Origin: Meghimatium bilineatum
Taxonomy: Eukaryota; Mollusca; Gastropoda; Stylommatophora; Philomycidae
DNA: 64,000 nt
Direction of reading: 5' to 3'
NCBI GenBank assembly: GCA_034231615.1
Contig: CM067322.1
Span: forward strand, 52,768,456-52,832,455
Notes under the pieces: model-generated
Told to the model about the DNA's origin: nothing
Databases searched by the model: none
Seen by the model: only the letters and a program-made list of their open reading frames with translations
Part shown: one piece after another, positions 46,330-57,242 of the stretch
How the letters are laid out: each line of letters begins with the position of its first letter
How positions within the stretch are numbered: the stretch's first letter is position 1
Program-made: the position numbers and the translations under genes

Positions 46330-46525
46330 ATAGTAATAATTGTTTATTGTAATATTTATAGCATTATTTCATTTATAGCAATAGTTGCTTTTTGTAACAT
46401 TTATAGTATTCTTATAGTTATATAAATAGTTGCATGTGGTAACATTTATGTAATTATTTAATTATAACAATTGATGTTTATTGTAATGTTTATATCATTC
46501 TTATATTTATAAAAATAGTTTAACA
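46330..46525. repeat. degenerate AT-rich tandem repeat, about 45 bp
   Basis: Four diverged units of TTTATTGTAATATTTATAGC ATTATTTCATTTATA. The hydrophobic frame at 46108-46425 is a by-product of this composition. Confidence 0.75.
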
Positions 46526-47264
46526 GCAATTTAATAGCATCGATTATACAGAATATATAGAGAAAGAAAGACTTCGTATTGGAAACATCAATTACGCCAT
46601 GAATAGAGTTCTAAACCAGTTTTTGTAAACAATTGTTTGCTTACCCCTGTGGAGAAAAAAAGAAGAAAAAAACTTCTCTTATTACAACGATGATTTATTT
46701 TTTATATTTTATAATATACAAGGAATCATTAAAACCGCACTAAAAGAATGACATATTTTCATCCTTGAATTATTTATTTCATTGAGCGATTTTCAAACCA
46801 CGTGAATGTGTACTGGGTAACTTTATGTTTTCACGTTTTATTGTCGTTATGTTTTATTCCAATTCATGTTTCACGTACAAAACATAAAATTGCTGAATTA
46901 TGGTCATATTATTATTCGAATCAAGTTAAATTTGGCATACACAATAGTAAAGTTTCAGGGAATTTTTTTCCATCGCAATGTTTTTGTTTTTATCAAAAGG
47001 AAGTGTGTTTTTGTGTTTGTTATTTTCGTCACAAAAGCAGTGGCACGTTGTTGGTATGGTGACCAGAAAAGTTGCCAGACATTTTAATTGTGATGATTCC
47101 ACTATAGTGAGGATGAATGAGAGATTTCTGGCTACACGTACAACCAATGACAGTCCAATGCCTGTAGCTCAATTGTTATTAAGTGTGTTATATTAACGCC
47201 TGTTATTAAATGTGTCTCCGATTATTAGCAAAATTTTATTACCCTATTCCTGGATCTACCTGTA
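46526..47264. other. no gene seen
   Basis: AT-rich. Overlapping frames on both strands at 46802-47196 are not supported as genes. Confidence 0.5.
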
Positions 47265-47565
47265 TAATACCTTGCACATATTACATAGAGAGGCAGCAGA
47301 TAAAGTGGTTTGGCCACATTATAAGAATGCATCAGGACAAGTTACCCGTACAGGCATATAACCAAATTAGATCAGGGTACAAAGCCAGAGGAAGACTATG
47401 GAAAAGATGGATAGAAAACGTCAGGAACATCATTAACAAACACAGTCATATCACAGCCAAGGCCACACACCTGCCTTGGAACACAAGATCGAGCTCCGAT
47501 CACCCCTACTCTTAACGGAAAGAGTGGATAACAAACCACCTGGGGAAAGACAATAGACAAAAAAA
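47265..47565 (+). mobile_element. LINE-B-like 3' end
   Basis: The frame at 47210-47515 contains RQQIKWFGHIIRMHQDKLPV, YKARGRLWKRWIENVRNIIN and AKATHLPWNTRSS. The first motif is the usual WxGHxxRM of LINE C-termini. The ending resembles the LPSTP closing motif of the LINE-B group. Confidence 0.85.
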
Positions 47566-48034
47566 TGTTTGCAGTGCTTTCATGTTTCTTCTACGAAGTC
47601 ACATCTTGGTAGTCCCCCCCCCCCCAATAAACTGTGTTTACTTTCCAGGCCATTCATTCGTGAACTGGCTTGCTAGTCAGGTGAGTCAAGGTAAAATTTC
47701 CAGTTCAGACGGAAATATTTAGAATCACTAAGGCTCATATATTAACCCAGCCAAGGATAATAGGAACCAAATCTTTTGGGACAGTAAAGGCAGCATAGAT
47801 GATATTGATTGATTAGAGCACCCATAATTACGATGTTGATCAATGAATAATACGAGTCTAACACCGTATTCCCAAATTTCATTATTATTAATTTAAAAAA
47901 AATGGGTAACTCATTTTATGTTGGTCGTTTTTGTCACAATTGTGTCTTCAAAACTTATAAAAGTGGCAACTCTCAATTTACGTCGGGCCCTTTTTTATCG
48001 CAATAGTGTCTTAATAAATTATAGAACTGACGAC

Positions 48035-48069
<35 letters not shown>

Positions 48070-48344
48070 ACATTTATCCCGTAGCATTTATGTTTCTATG
48101 CATACAAGTTATCAGAGGGAACTGGATAGCTAGCGTAAACCTACCTTAATCATTGGCAGATACAGTCTACGCGCCAAATTAACAAAATATATTACATAAT
48201 CCTTGTAGAGATTAAATGGGGAAAAATATTCAGAATGTCTTGGATGTAATGATTCAGAACAGTGCAGCCATCATATTAGAATGAAACTAAATCTAATATA
48301 ACATTCTTCTCTAACCGTGTGTTGCCGGGGCCCACAACTTTAGA
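47566..48344. other. no gene seen; (TC)n microsatellite 48031-48064
   Basis: Contains a C homopolymer near 47617 and a CT dinucleotide repeat of about 16 units. No coding signal. Confidence 0.7.
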
Positions 48345-48545
48345 ACAGAATGTGACTATGTGAACCGATTGACGGGGTTGTCTATGACATCCCATTGTGT
48401 GTCCAAGTGACAAGAAGCCATGATGAAGTCTGCTGTGTTGAATCCAAAGTTACAGACAACGCAGCTAAGCTGTAAACCATGACGCCGAACATTCTGTTTT
48501 CTGGAATACATCACGATAATCTGCATGAGTTTGAAAATTAACTCA
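48345..48545 (+). mobile_element. SINE3 copy
   Basis: Shares CATCCCATTGTGTG, ATGATGAAGTCTGCTGTG, ACAACGCAGCTAAGCTGTAA ACCATGAC and TTTTCTGGAATACATC with SINE3, in sense orientation. Confidence 0.7.
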
Positions 48546-48764
48546 GAAGATTAAGAAACATGGTTTTTGTTGCATCATTAGAAAATCTTGCCAGTGAATA
48601 CCAGCATTGAAAAGATACAATGAACAGGAATAGAAAACATTACTACAGCAGAAACTCACATGACACTATACAATGCTTGTTCATCATCAACAGTTGGAAA
48701 ACAACCTGTTGATGGTATATAGCATCACTGTGAAAATCATTATAACAGAAAATACTACTTAGAT

Positions 48765-48970
48765 CAGGGCTAGTCAACTATATTTACTCGGGGGCCAAAA
48801 TATAGAAAATGGGGATCATCATGGGCCAGATGTATAATAAACACATTGAATGTTTTTATACATTTATTTTTTTATAACTTTATTTCACTGTTTTAGAAAT
48901 GATCCGCGGGTCACTTACTAGGCCTCCGCGGGCCGGATTTGGCCCACGGGCCACCAATTGAATAGCCCTG
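48765..48970. mobile_element. hAT-type MITE, 206 bp, perfect 8-bp TSD
   Basis: Terminal inverted repeats CAGGGCTAGTCAACTA and CAGGGCTATTCAATTG (from the right end, complemented) with internal GGGCCA/TGGCCC blocks, and exact 8-bp TSDs ACTTAGAT at 48757-48764 and 48971-48978. The CAGGG termini and 8-bp TSD are hallmarks of the hAT superfamily. No coding capacity. The centre is AT-rich. Confidence 0.95.
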
Positions 48971-49006
48971 ACTTAGATGATCACCATAGTAGAGATTATA
49001 TAGTTA

Positions 49007-49088
49007 ACATCATGATTTAATCATTGCCATTACCATATTTTATTCGCAGTGTTCTGCATTTTGTTCTTGGTAAAGGCATTTAGCTAGA
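49007..49088. repeat. 82-bp direct repeat, left copy
   Basis: Matches 49819-49900 over 82 bp with three differences. The LINE lies exactly between the two copies. Confidence 0.97.
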
Positions 49089-49818
49089 CCACCTAAGCAT
49101 AATAGACACAGCAGGCAAGCAATTTGGAATGAAAATCAACATAGACAAAACAGAAGTAATGAATATTGCAAGAGAAAAGGAGAACATCAACATACAGATA
49201 AATAATAAACAACTAAAACAAGTAGATGAATTCAAATATCTGGGCAGCACATTGAGATATGACAACAAACAAGAAGCAGAAATAAACGCAAGATGTAATA
49301 AGGCCTGTCAGATCATTGGTCAATTAACACCTTTACTAAGAAACAAAGATATTACACTAGAAACAAAGAAAGCTCTTTTCAAAACCATTTTCTTACCAAC
49401 ATTGTGTTATCAGTGTCAAACTTGGACATTAGATTCTAGAACAATACATAAGATTAACACCACTGAAATGAAATGTGTGAGACGTATGATTGGAGTTAGC
49501 TTGAGAGACAAAATCAGGAATGAAGCACTAAGGAAACAATTAGGGATCAAACCAACAATAGAATACATACAGAAACAAGAAGTTAAATGGTACGGCCACA
49601 TAACCAGAAAGAGCAAAGTATTATCCAAAAAACACTTAACAAACGATACGAAAACAGGAGACCTATTGGACGCCCTTGTAAAAGGTGGATAGATAGTGTA
49701 TTAGAGACACTCGGAAATATAACAGCAGAGGAGGCAAATAGAAGGGCAAAAGACCGTACACTCACTCTCCCCTCAACACCGAAAGGTACATGAGGACAGA
49801 AAGAAGAAGAAGAAGAAG
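49089..49818 (+). mobile_element. LINE-B, 5'-truncated, bounded by 82-bp direct repeats
   Basis: A 730-bp insertion. Coding begins at once (HLSIIDTAGKQFGMKINIDK). One 187-codon frame holds the RT C-terminal part: DEFKYLGSTLRYDNKQEAE, LPTLCYQCQTWTLDSRTIHK, MKCVRRMIGVSLRDKIRN, then QEVKWYGHITRKSK. A frameshift near 49620 moves to RYENRRPIGRPCKRWIDSVL and the closing AKDRTLTLPSTPKGT. The tail is AGAAAGAAGAAGAAGAAG. It is well preserved, so relatively young. Confidence 0.97.
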
Positions 49819-49900
49819 ACATCATGATTTAATCATTGCCATTACCGTCTTTTATTCGCAGTGTTCTGCATTTTGTTCTTGGTAAAGACATTTAGCTAGA
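49819..49900. repeat. 82-bp direct repeat, right copy
   Basis: Second copy of 49007-49088, starting directly after the LINE tail. Interpreted as a very long TSD. Confidence 0.97.
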
Positions 49901-50039
49901 AACGTGGAATTGTGTATGTTTTCCTATGTATTTTCATTGAATAAGTAATACTTTGTGACATTATTTTCAATTCTCACTGTTGGATTAGTTTTGTAGAATT
50001 CGTAATATATTATCGATAATCTCTATATTGTGATCTTCT

Positions 50040-50455
50040 CTGTACCGATATGAATCTTTGATGTGCTGATCTTCTCTGCACTGATCTGTGTGATATGAAT
50101 CTTTGTTGTGCTGATCTTCTCTGTACTTATCTGTGTGATATGAATCTTTGTTGTAGTGATCTTCTCTGTACTTATCTGTGTGATATGAATCTTTGTTGTA
50201 CTGATCTCTGTTCTTATCTGTGTGATATGAATCTTTGTTGTGCTGATCTTCTCTGTACTTATCTGTGTGATATGAATCTTTGTTGTGCTGATCTTCTCTG
50301 TACTTATCTGTGTGATATGAATCTTTGTTGTAGTGATCTTCTCTGTACTTATCTGTGTGATATGAATCTTTGTTGTACTGATCTCTGTTCTTATCTGTGT
50401 GATATGAATCTTTGTTGTACTGATCTTCGCAATTATCTTCTTGATATGATTCAGT
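50040..50455. repeat. minisatellite, 45-bp unit
   Basis: Nine units: GATATGAATCTTTGTTGTGC, TGATCTTCTCTGTACTTATC, TGTGT. Some units are 3 bp shorter, so the 124-codon frame through it stays open. Read as protein it is a 15-residue repeat (MNLCCADLLCTYLCD). No evidence of expression. Confidence 0.97.
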
Positions 50456-50704
50456 ATACTATATTTTGATTAATTAAAATGTACCTCTCATGGTTAGGTA
50501 TACTTCTTTCAACCGAGTACGGTACTCCAATTTGGTTATATAAGAGCTATACAAACATAAAAATTATGTGTGTGTGTGTGGAGGGGAGGGGTCGCGGTTA
50601 TGGTAATCCAGCCACCACGACCTTCGAAATATGTTGCGGTAATCTGTGTAATCGTGATTTTCTACTTTTTAAAATGTATAATGGATAGACGTCTAAGTAT
50701 AATT

Positions 50705-50996
50705 ATTCTACATAATGATATAGTTAACTGCTCGCTAACAATGATACATAATGATACAGTTAACTGCTCGCTAACAATGATACATAATGATACAGTTAAC
50801 TGCTCGCTAACAATGATACATATTGATATAATTAATTGCTCGCTAACAATGATACATAATGATACAGTTAACTGCTCGCTAACATTGATACATAATGATA
50901 TAATTAATTGCTCGCTAACAATGATACATAATGATACAGTTAACTGCTCGCTAACAATGATACATAATGATACAGTTAACTGCTCGCTAACAATGT
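50705..50996. repeat. minisatellite, 36-bp unit
   Basis: Eight units: TAATGATACAGTTAACTGCT, CGCTAACAATGATACA. Two subtypes alternate (ACAGTTAACTG and ATAATTAATTG). Frames are open on both strands because the unit is a multiple of three. Confidence 0.97.
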
Positions 50997-51769
50997 TAAA
51001 ACTTTGGTTGAACATTCAAGATAAACTCCACTTGTTACTCTTGCCGCTAATGTGCATAGGAACTCTAACAGTTTACGGAAGTTAAACGCTAGACACCTTT
51101 GTCCGCTAGACGTGTTTGAGTTTTTCTATGCGACTGCAAGGGAGATGACACGTTGAAGCCCCATTGTCTTCTATTAAGGGGAGAAAAATAGTTCACACAA
51201 TTTAGATCAAACATAAACACCTTTGTGACATGTAACGCTTTAGTTTAAACATGTCCTGCTTTACAATACTTAAAGTGTAATAAAGGATATGGTCTGTGAC
51301 GAACCAATACAAGACTTCGATTTTACCATCAGCATACAGGAAGTAGTCTTCTGAGCAGACGAGAAAATACTTTAAAACTCAGCGGGTATTTTCGCTGCAA
51401 GGATCTAAGAAAAAAGAGGAAGTATACTGTGGAACATGGCATTAACAACTTAATGGATCAAGGAAGATGATGAAGTGGTCTGAGAGAAGAATTAAGATGT
51501 GCGATACTTCACTCTCAAAGCTGAAAGCGTAATGGACTTTCTGAGACAGTGTTACTTCTGTTCTCTAACAACTATGGTAGCCACTGTGATTTGATTGGTG
51601 AACTTGACTGTCAATCATTCAATCCAAAGTTTCAATCAATGTCTGAATGGGTAAAAATTAATGATTTATGAGATATCTACTTTTCTTCAATTTTTGTAAT
51701 AAAGATCAGAATAAAAAGAATAACTCTCAAGCGTTGTTTCAAAATTGCGGTTCCTGCTTCATATGTGTT
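50997..51769. other. no gene seen
   Basis: Spacer. Shares CTATGGTAGCCACTGT with 45813. Confidence 0.5.
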
Positions 51770-51945
51770 GATGGGGCCTGAAGAGAGAGTAACATTACTG
51801 TGAGCTGCCATTCATGTTGGAAGCGACGACTAAGGATATTTTAGGAGTGAAGTTATCTTTCCTATCCCATAGTTCAAAGTGACTCAAACGCAATGCTGAT
51901 GTCGGATGTACGGTCATTTCATGAACCAAGGGCAGGGTATGTCTT
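51770..51945 (+). mobile_element. SINE3, strongly diverged
   Basis: Contains GGAAGCGACGACTAAGGATA, TATCCCATAG, GACTCAAACGCAATGCTGAT GTCGGATGT in the SINE3 order. No tail. Confidence 0.5.
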
Positions 51946-52444
51946 CAGTAACAAAAAAAAGAGAGAGGCGGTGGAGGTTACCTAAAAGAAGGTCATTCGT
52001 CCATTTTCATTGCAAATCCATCGTTTTCATTCGATTTTTGACGCCTTTTTTGTGTGAAGAAAATTGTTAAACGGGGTATCCTCCCCCATTTATCTAATGG
52101 ATTGACTGGACAATGTTTCTTCCGTGACCTTACTGAAACGTAAACAAAATCTTATTTTCTTCAAGTCATGTTGTTATATATTAAAGATATTTTTGAAATA
52201 ATGACATTACCGTGCTACCAGACATGTTATATATTTAAGATATCCTTGAAATAGTAAGCTACCCGTGATATTATATATTAAAATATTGTTCAAATAGCGA
52301 CCTTCCCATGTTAACAAACATGTTATGTATTAAGATATATTTGGAACAACGATATTTCTTTTACAGCCCCCCCCCAGGCAGATCTGGGATACCCTAATTT
52401 TCACATTGTTTTCCCCAGACCACTTTGTGAATCTCAGTGTGTTT
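51946..52444. other. no gene seen; degenerate tandem repeat 52160-52345
   Basis: About four diverged units of roughly 60 bp with TGTTATATATTAAGATAT. A C run lies near 52367. Confidence 0.6.
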
Positions 52445-52605
52445 TAGCTGTTGATTTATACTTAAGAGGTCGCATGTTCAAATCTTGCTCGCAACGACTT
52501 GTGTAGAAATTGGTATATTTTGGAGATCCCTGGGTCAATGGGATCATAGAGTTACGTGCTATGAGTGGCATTCCGTGACCATCGACAGAATGGTACTATA
52601 AGACC
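52445..52605 (+). mobile_element. SINE2, diverged copy
   Basis: B-box-like GGTCGCATGTTCAAATCTTG and body blocks GAGATCCCTGG, AGAGTTACGTGCTATGAGTG match SINE2 in sense orientation. Confidence 0.65.
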
Positions 52606-52624
52606 TAACTGCAAAAAGTAAACG

Positions 52625-52785
52625 GGCATTCATTCGGTACGTTTTTGATTAATATCAACGCTTTCCATTGGTTACTATTTGTTGACTTGGAGTAGCCTTG
52701 ATTATTTTTGGCATGCGATTCCAAGTATATAAATAGTAACCAATAGAATACACGGGAATAATCAAGAAAAGTAACGAATGAAGGC
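52625..52785. mobile_element. palindromic MITE copy 1
   Basis: Left arm GGCATTCATTCGGTACGTTT and right arm (complemented) GGCCTTCATTCGTTACTTTT. The inner parts also pair (CCATTGGTTACTATTTG with ATTGGTTACTATTTATATAC). Almost the whole 161 bp is an imperfect palindrome around GGCATGCG. Superfamily unknown. Confidence 0.85.
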
Positions 52786-53002
52786 CTAATTAATTCAGAG
52801 AACAGGTATTTTACAGCCGATCTGTCGTGGGTATTCAAGGCAGACGGCTTTCTTCGAAAGGTACTAATTACATATGGGGTACCAGAGTACAATGAAGTCA
52901 GTACTTCATACATTTTGAATCCTTCAAAGAAATCTCATTGGTCTCCAGGGAGGTATAAGGCGCGACCGATCATCGGTATAGAAGACCTGTTCGCTAAATT
53001 AA

Positions 53003-53171
53003 GTTGGACCCCATTGGTTAAATGTTTTGATTATTGTTTCGCTTTCAATTGGTTACTATTTATATACTTGGAATCACATGCCAAAAATAGCCCAAGGCGA
53101 TTCGAAGTATATAAATATTAACCGACTGAAAGTCAAATATTAATCAAAACACGTAACGAATAGGGTCCAAC
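53003..53171. mobile_element. palindromic MITE copy 2
   Basis: Starts GTTGGACCCCATTGGTTA and ends (complemented) GTTGGACCCTATTCGTTAC. Arms of about 72 bp pair through TTTGATTATTGTTTCGC and TATTTATATACTTGGAATC. Same family as 41278 and 52625. Confidence 0.9.
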
Positions 53172-53354
53172 GCTAGTATTCAAACTACTTGACCACATAT
53201 TTTGCATTTCTCCTATAATAGTGTCTATATTAATAAATAACACAAGGGACTATACAAAAATTACCGTCCAATGAGTGAAAAGTGAAATGATGGCGTAATA
53301 AAGTTTTATAATTCACTAGTTAAAACAAATTAAACGTTTTGACTAATAAGCGTT
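53172..53354. other. no gene seen
   Basis: AT-rich spacer. Confidence 0.6.
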
Positions 53355-53470
53355 TATAAAAAGCAAACCATAAGTCATAACTAGTAAAAAATATCACTGC
53401 CTATGAAGACACCACTGACAGTTTGTTTTGTGATGTGTTCATAGAAATCTGAGGGTTGCACACAAAACTT
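53355..53470. repeat. long direct repeat, left copy
   Basis: AACTAGTAAAAAATATCACT, TTTTGTGATGTGTTCATAGA and TTGCACACAAAACTTCAA recur with about 85% similarity at 54045-54165. Confidence 0.85.
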
Positions 53471-53639
53471 CAACTCCGTACGTCTATGATCCATGACTGT
53501 CAATAGTATGAACTTCTCGGATTCTAGACTTATATGTAACCTTCTATTATCGTATCCTAGTAACTTTCTATCTATTTTCAGACCAAGTGTTAACAAACAG
53601 TGATGCTTTATAGTTGGGTTTGGAGAACGTCAAATGTGT

Positions 53640-54032
53640 TTCATGTGACGTATGCTCTCCAGAACGTTGTCTTCCTAATAAACTCTCTGAACCCTTCTCT
53701 GTCTTGGGCGATGCGGCTTGCATTTTCCAACGACGTATTCATGTTATCTTTAATGTCGTCAGTCTATCGTCTTCTTGGTCTGCCTTTCCGCAGCCGCCCA
53801 GTTGTTCTGCACTTCATTATTTGTCTTTCTTAACAGTTGTGTCTCTTTATATGACCAAATAGGTGTAGTTTTCTTTTTGTTATTGTGTTTAATAACCAAC
53901 ACTCTGGAATCTTCAATGTGTTTATAATATATCAGTTTCTCTTTTTTTCCTTCCATGATATTCTAAGTATCCTTCTGTAACATTTCATCTCTAAGGCATT
54001 GATCTTCTTTGCCGCTGTTTTACTTAGGGTCC
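53640..54032 (-). mobile_element. LINE-E 3' end
   Basis: Minus-strand match to 29250-29640: AAKKINALEMKCYRRI, LKIPECWLLNTITKRK, LFGHIKRHNC, RPRRRWTDDIKDNMNTSLEN and IAQDREGFREFI. It has a few stops. It lies between the two long direct repeats at 53355 and 54045. Confidence 0.92.
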
Positions 54033-54044
54033 ATGTTTTGGACA

Positions 54045-54165
54045 TGTTTTATCAAAAGCAAAACATAAGTCACAACTAGTAAAACATAGCGCTGCTTATA
54101 AACATAACACTTACGGTTTTGTGATGTATTCTTAGAAATCTAAGGATTGCACACAAAACTTCAAA
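54045..54165. repeat. long direct repeat, right copy
   Basis: Partner of 53355-53470. Extra divergence and small insertions. Confidence 0.85.
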
Positions 54166-54379
54166 TGGTAGAATAAAATACAGGGAAGAGAGAAACATTG
54201 ACTTTATAAAATGGACAATTATAAAGAAAGGAACAAATAATGGATATCAGCGACAGAAATTGGTCATTATTATTGGTAATTGCGTCGCACTACCAATACC
54301 TTCAAAACAGACGCTGGTGCTGGACGTACGATGCATGCAGAACAATTCAATCACGAAAACCGCTACGAAATCTACATTT

Positions 54380-54745
54380 TAGTGCAATATGAAACCAAAT
54401 AGTATTAAAATTAAATACTGGAGAAGATTAGACCAGGCACAATAAAAGTTACATACAGGAGAAGATTAGACCAGGTAGAATGAAAATTACATGCAGGAGA
54501 ATATTAGACCAAGAGAATAAAAGTTACATGCAGGAAAAGATTAGACCAGGAGGGGGAAAGTTGCACGCAGGAGAGGATTAGACCATGTAGGATGAAAGTT
54601 ACATGCAAGAGACGAATAGACCAGGAGGATGAAAGTTACATGCAAGAGAAAATTATACCTAGTAGGATGGAATTTACATGCAGGAAAAGATTAGATCAGG
54701 TATGATGAAAGTTACATGCAGGAGAAGATTAGAGCTGTAAACTTA
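54380..54745. repeat. minisatellite, about 37-bp unit
   Basis: About nine uneven units: AAAGTTACATGCAGGAGAAG, ATTAGACCAGGTAGAATG. Confidence 0.93.
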
Positions 54746-55436
54746 AAGAATTTGAACAAGGTGGGGCTTAATTTAGAAGATAGTTAAAGACATATTAATG
54801 CATGTTTTTGTTGCTGCGCCAAGTTCGCAACTACCTAATCATGATGATGATGATGGTCGTTTACATCAGCAGCTAAGGTACCTGGCATGTTATTTAATAA
54901 TGAAAGAGACTTAAACTAGAATTTGCCACAAAACATGTTTGTCTTCGAGAAAATGCCAATGTCTTTCTTAAATTATATTTGTAATTGAAATGAATTGTCC
55001 ACAAGAGACGCACAAATCTCTTCCGCAGTCGTATGTTCCTGGTAACTCTGAATCTTAGTCCCACCAAATCTTTATCCAAACTTCCGCTTGATTCGTCACG
55101 AAGCCTGGACGTAGTACGTGCAGGCTGCTATTAGGAGAGATATTCTCCGGGTCATAGTCCAAGAATAGGTCATATTCCTTCATCCTGAGGGGTCAGCCGC
55201 ACACAAATAATCTGATTACTTCCCTTACGACAGTGAGTATAGAACATGGGTTACGTTACCTAGCAATAGATGGACTGAAGCACATTTGTCAGTGTTAGAT
55301 CTAGAGTGTGTCAGAATTTGTCTAGCTTGTATGTCATATTTTTATGTGAGGATAAGAATCTTGCTCGTGATGTAAGCTAAAACACTAAACAAACTGTAAC
55401 AGGTGATTCATTTTAAAACACCAATTGGAAATCAAT
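54746..55436. other. no gene seen
   Basis: AT-rich spacer. 55070-55190 has CCGGGTCATAGTCC-like phrases but no identified element. Confidence 0.5.
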
Positions 55437-55935
55437 TTACAAGTGCTCTGACATAATTTACAACTGTTCTAACACAAGGTACAAGTATTCTGTATTGTGA
55501 CACAATTTACAAGTGTTCTGACACAATTTACAAGTGTTCTAACACAAGGTATAAGTATTCTGACACAATTTACAAGTGCTCTGACACAATGTACAAGTGT
55601 TCTGACACAAGGTACAAGTATTCTGACACAATTTACAAGTGTTCTGACACAATTTACAAGTGTTCTAACACAAGGTACAAGTATTCTGACACAATTTACA
55701 AGTGCTCTGACACAATGTACAAGTGTTCTAACACAAGGTACAAGTATTCTGACACAATTTACAAGTGCTCTGACACAATGTACAAGTGTTCTGAAACAAG
55801 GTACAAGTATTCTGACACAATTTACAAGTGTTCTGACACAATTTACAAGTTTTCTGACACAATTTACATGTGTTCTAACACACGTTACACGTGTTTTGAC
55901 ACAATGTACACGAGTACTAACACAATGTACACTGT
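55437..55935. repeat. minisatellite, 21-bp unit with higher-order pattern
   Basis: About 24 units of ACACAATTTACAAGTGTTCT G. Variants (AATTTACAAG, AATGTACAAG, AAGGTACAAGTAT) recur in a fixed order, giving a three-unit, 63-bp higher-order repeat. Two long plus-strand frames (about 148 and 145 codons) cross it as by-products. Confidence 0.97.
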
Positions 55936-56530
55936 TATGGTAATTTCAACATACAATAATAATGAGAATCCAAAAACAAATAAAGAAAAGATAACAAATC
56001 TGAGACATAAACCCATTCATATGTAGACATTTTCTCTGTGCTATTTGTAGCTGGTTTAGGTCGCAGGTTCTTTCTATGTGGAGGGTGGTCGTGTCGTGAT
56101 AGTAGCAGTATTGATATCTGGCAGGTAGTAAGCTCACAAACGGTTTAACGGTTCACAGTGATGATAAGAACGACAATAGCTTGTTAAAGTCAGTCAACCA
56201 TATTCAATTTCTTTATTATTGCAATACCTCAAAAGAACGCAGGTTTATTAGTAACATGAAATATCCATTAATCTATCAGTTTCATTTTTGAATAGTTTCT
56301 TTTCTTTCTCTTATCGTAATGAATGTTTCTTATACTTCTCTCTCTATTCTTTTTATCAATATCATAATAGTAATGCTACGATGTCTCAACTTTTCAGGTT
56401 AACTGTTTTAATTCCTGAACTCCTGCTTCTGGAGTGCGATGAAATGAACAAGCTGATGCGCTGGCTGCAAGAGCACATGAGGCGGGAACTTTGAATGTGG
56501 ACAAAGGTGACATCTTGAAAGAAATACTGG
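55936..56530. other. no gene seen
   Basis: AT-rich spacer with short frames only. Confidence 0.5.
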
Positions 56531-57235
56531 ATATTCTATTCTATTCTATTCTATTCTATTCTATTCTATTCTATTCTATTCTATTCTATTCTATTCTATT
56601 CTATTCTATTCTATTCTATTCTATTCTATTCTATTCTATGTCTTTTTTCTGCTTTTGCTATAAGGCGTCGCAGGACTGAATGACGATAAATTTTCTGGCT
56701 ATGGCACGTTTGGTGGCTTGATATTCAATAATATTATTACGTCTCAGAACGTAGGTACCTCCTTCAGTCCACCTTCGTCTTGGTCTTTCTCTGTATTTTA
56801 CTGTTTCCATTTTCATGTTGTATGCTTTGTCGCCGGTCACTAAGCATTAATTCTCAATAAGTGGCAAAACTATTTCAGTTTTTAGTTTATGCTTTTCAAT
56901 ATATTGACTACATATGTTGTTCTAACAGTTCTTGTAATCTCTGACTTCCTCACATGGTTTCTTCTTGTTTTGTTTGCTGCTTTTCTTAGACATCTTATTT
57001 CACACGTAGTTTATTTTCTCTCTTATTATTTTGATAGTCTTCATGTCTGACATTGATAACATATTGTTGGTAAGAAGATTGAGTTTATGATTTTTTGGTT
57101 TCCATCAGGATAGATTTTAAAAAGTGGCTAAGTTTCATAATTTACGTAGTTAGAATTTTTAATTCTTGTTAGCATTTTGAGCATTTTGTCTGGAGCTCTC
57201 TGTCCTCCAGTCGTCTGTAAAAATACGCCCATAAT
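56531..57235 (-). mobile_element. LINE-B-like 3' part with a long (AATAG)n tail
   Basis: Minus strand encodes KAYNMKMETVKYRERPRRRW and EYQATKRAIARKFIVIQSCD, matching the end of the LINE at 41560-42660 (AYNMKM, YQATRRAIAHKPIVIQPC). Upstream pieces (56830-57100) match in broken frames. The CTATT run at 56533-56638 is, on the element strand, (AATAG) repeated about 21 times directly after the 3' end, so I read the microsatellite as the LINE tail. Confidence 0.85.
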
Positions 57236-57242
57236 ATTACAT

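Noticed and set aside
46108-46425. Ile/Val/Phe-rich 105-codon frame
   Set aside because: Overlaps a degenerate AT-rich tandem repeat; composition explains it.
50095-50469. Cys-rich repeat protein MNLCCADLLCTYLCD
   Set aside because: Frame through the 45-bp minisatellite, without flanking coding sequence.
55497-56026. Long frames with TQFTSVL and YKCSDT repeats
   Set aside because: Frames through the 21-bp array. No start context, no non-repeat domain.
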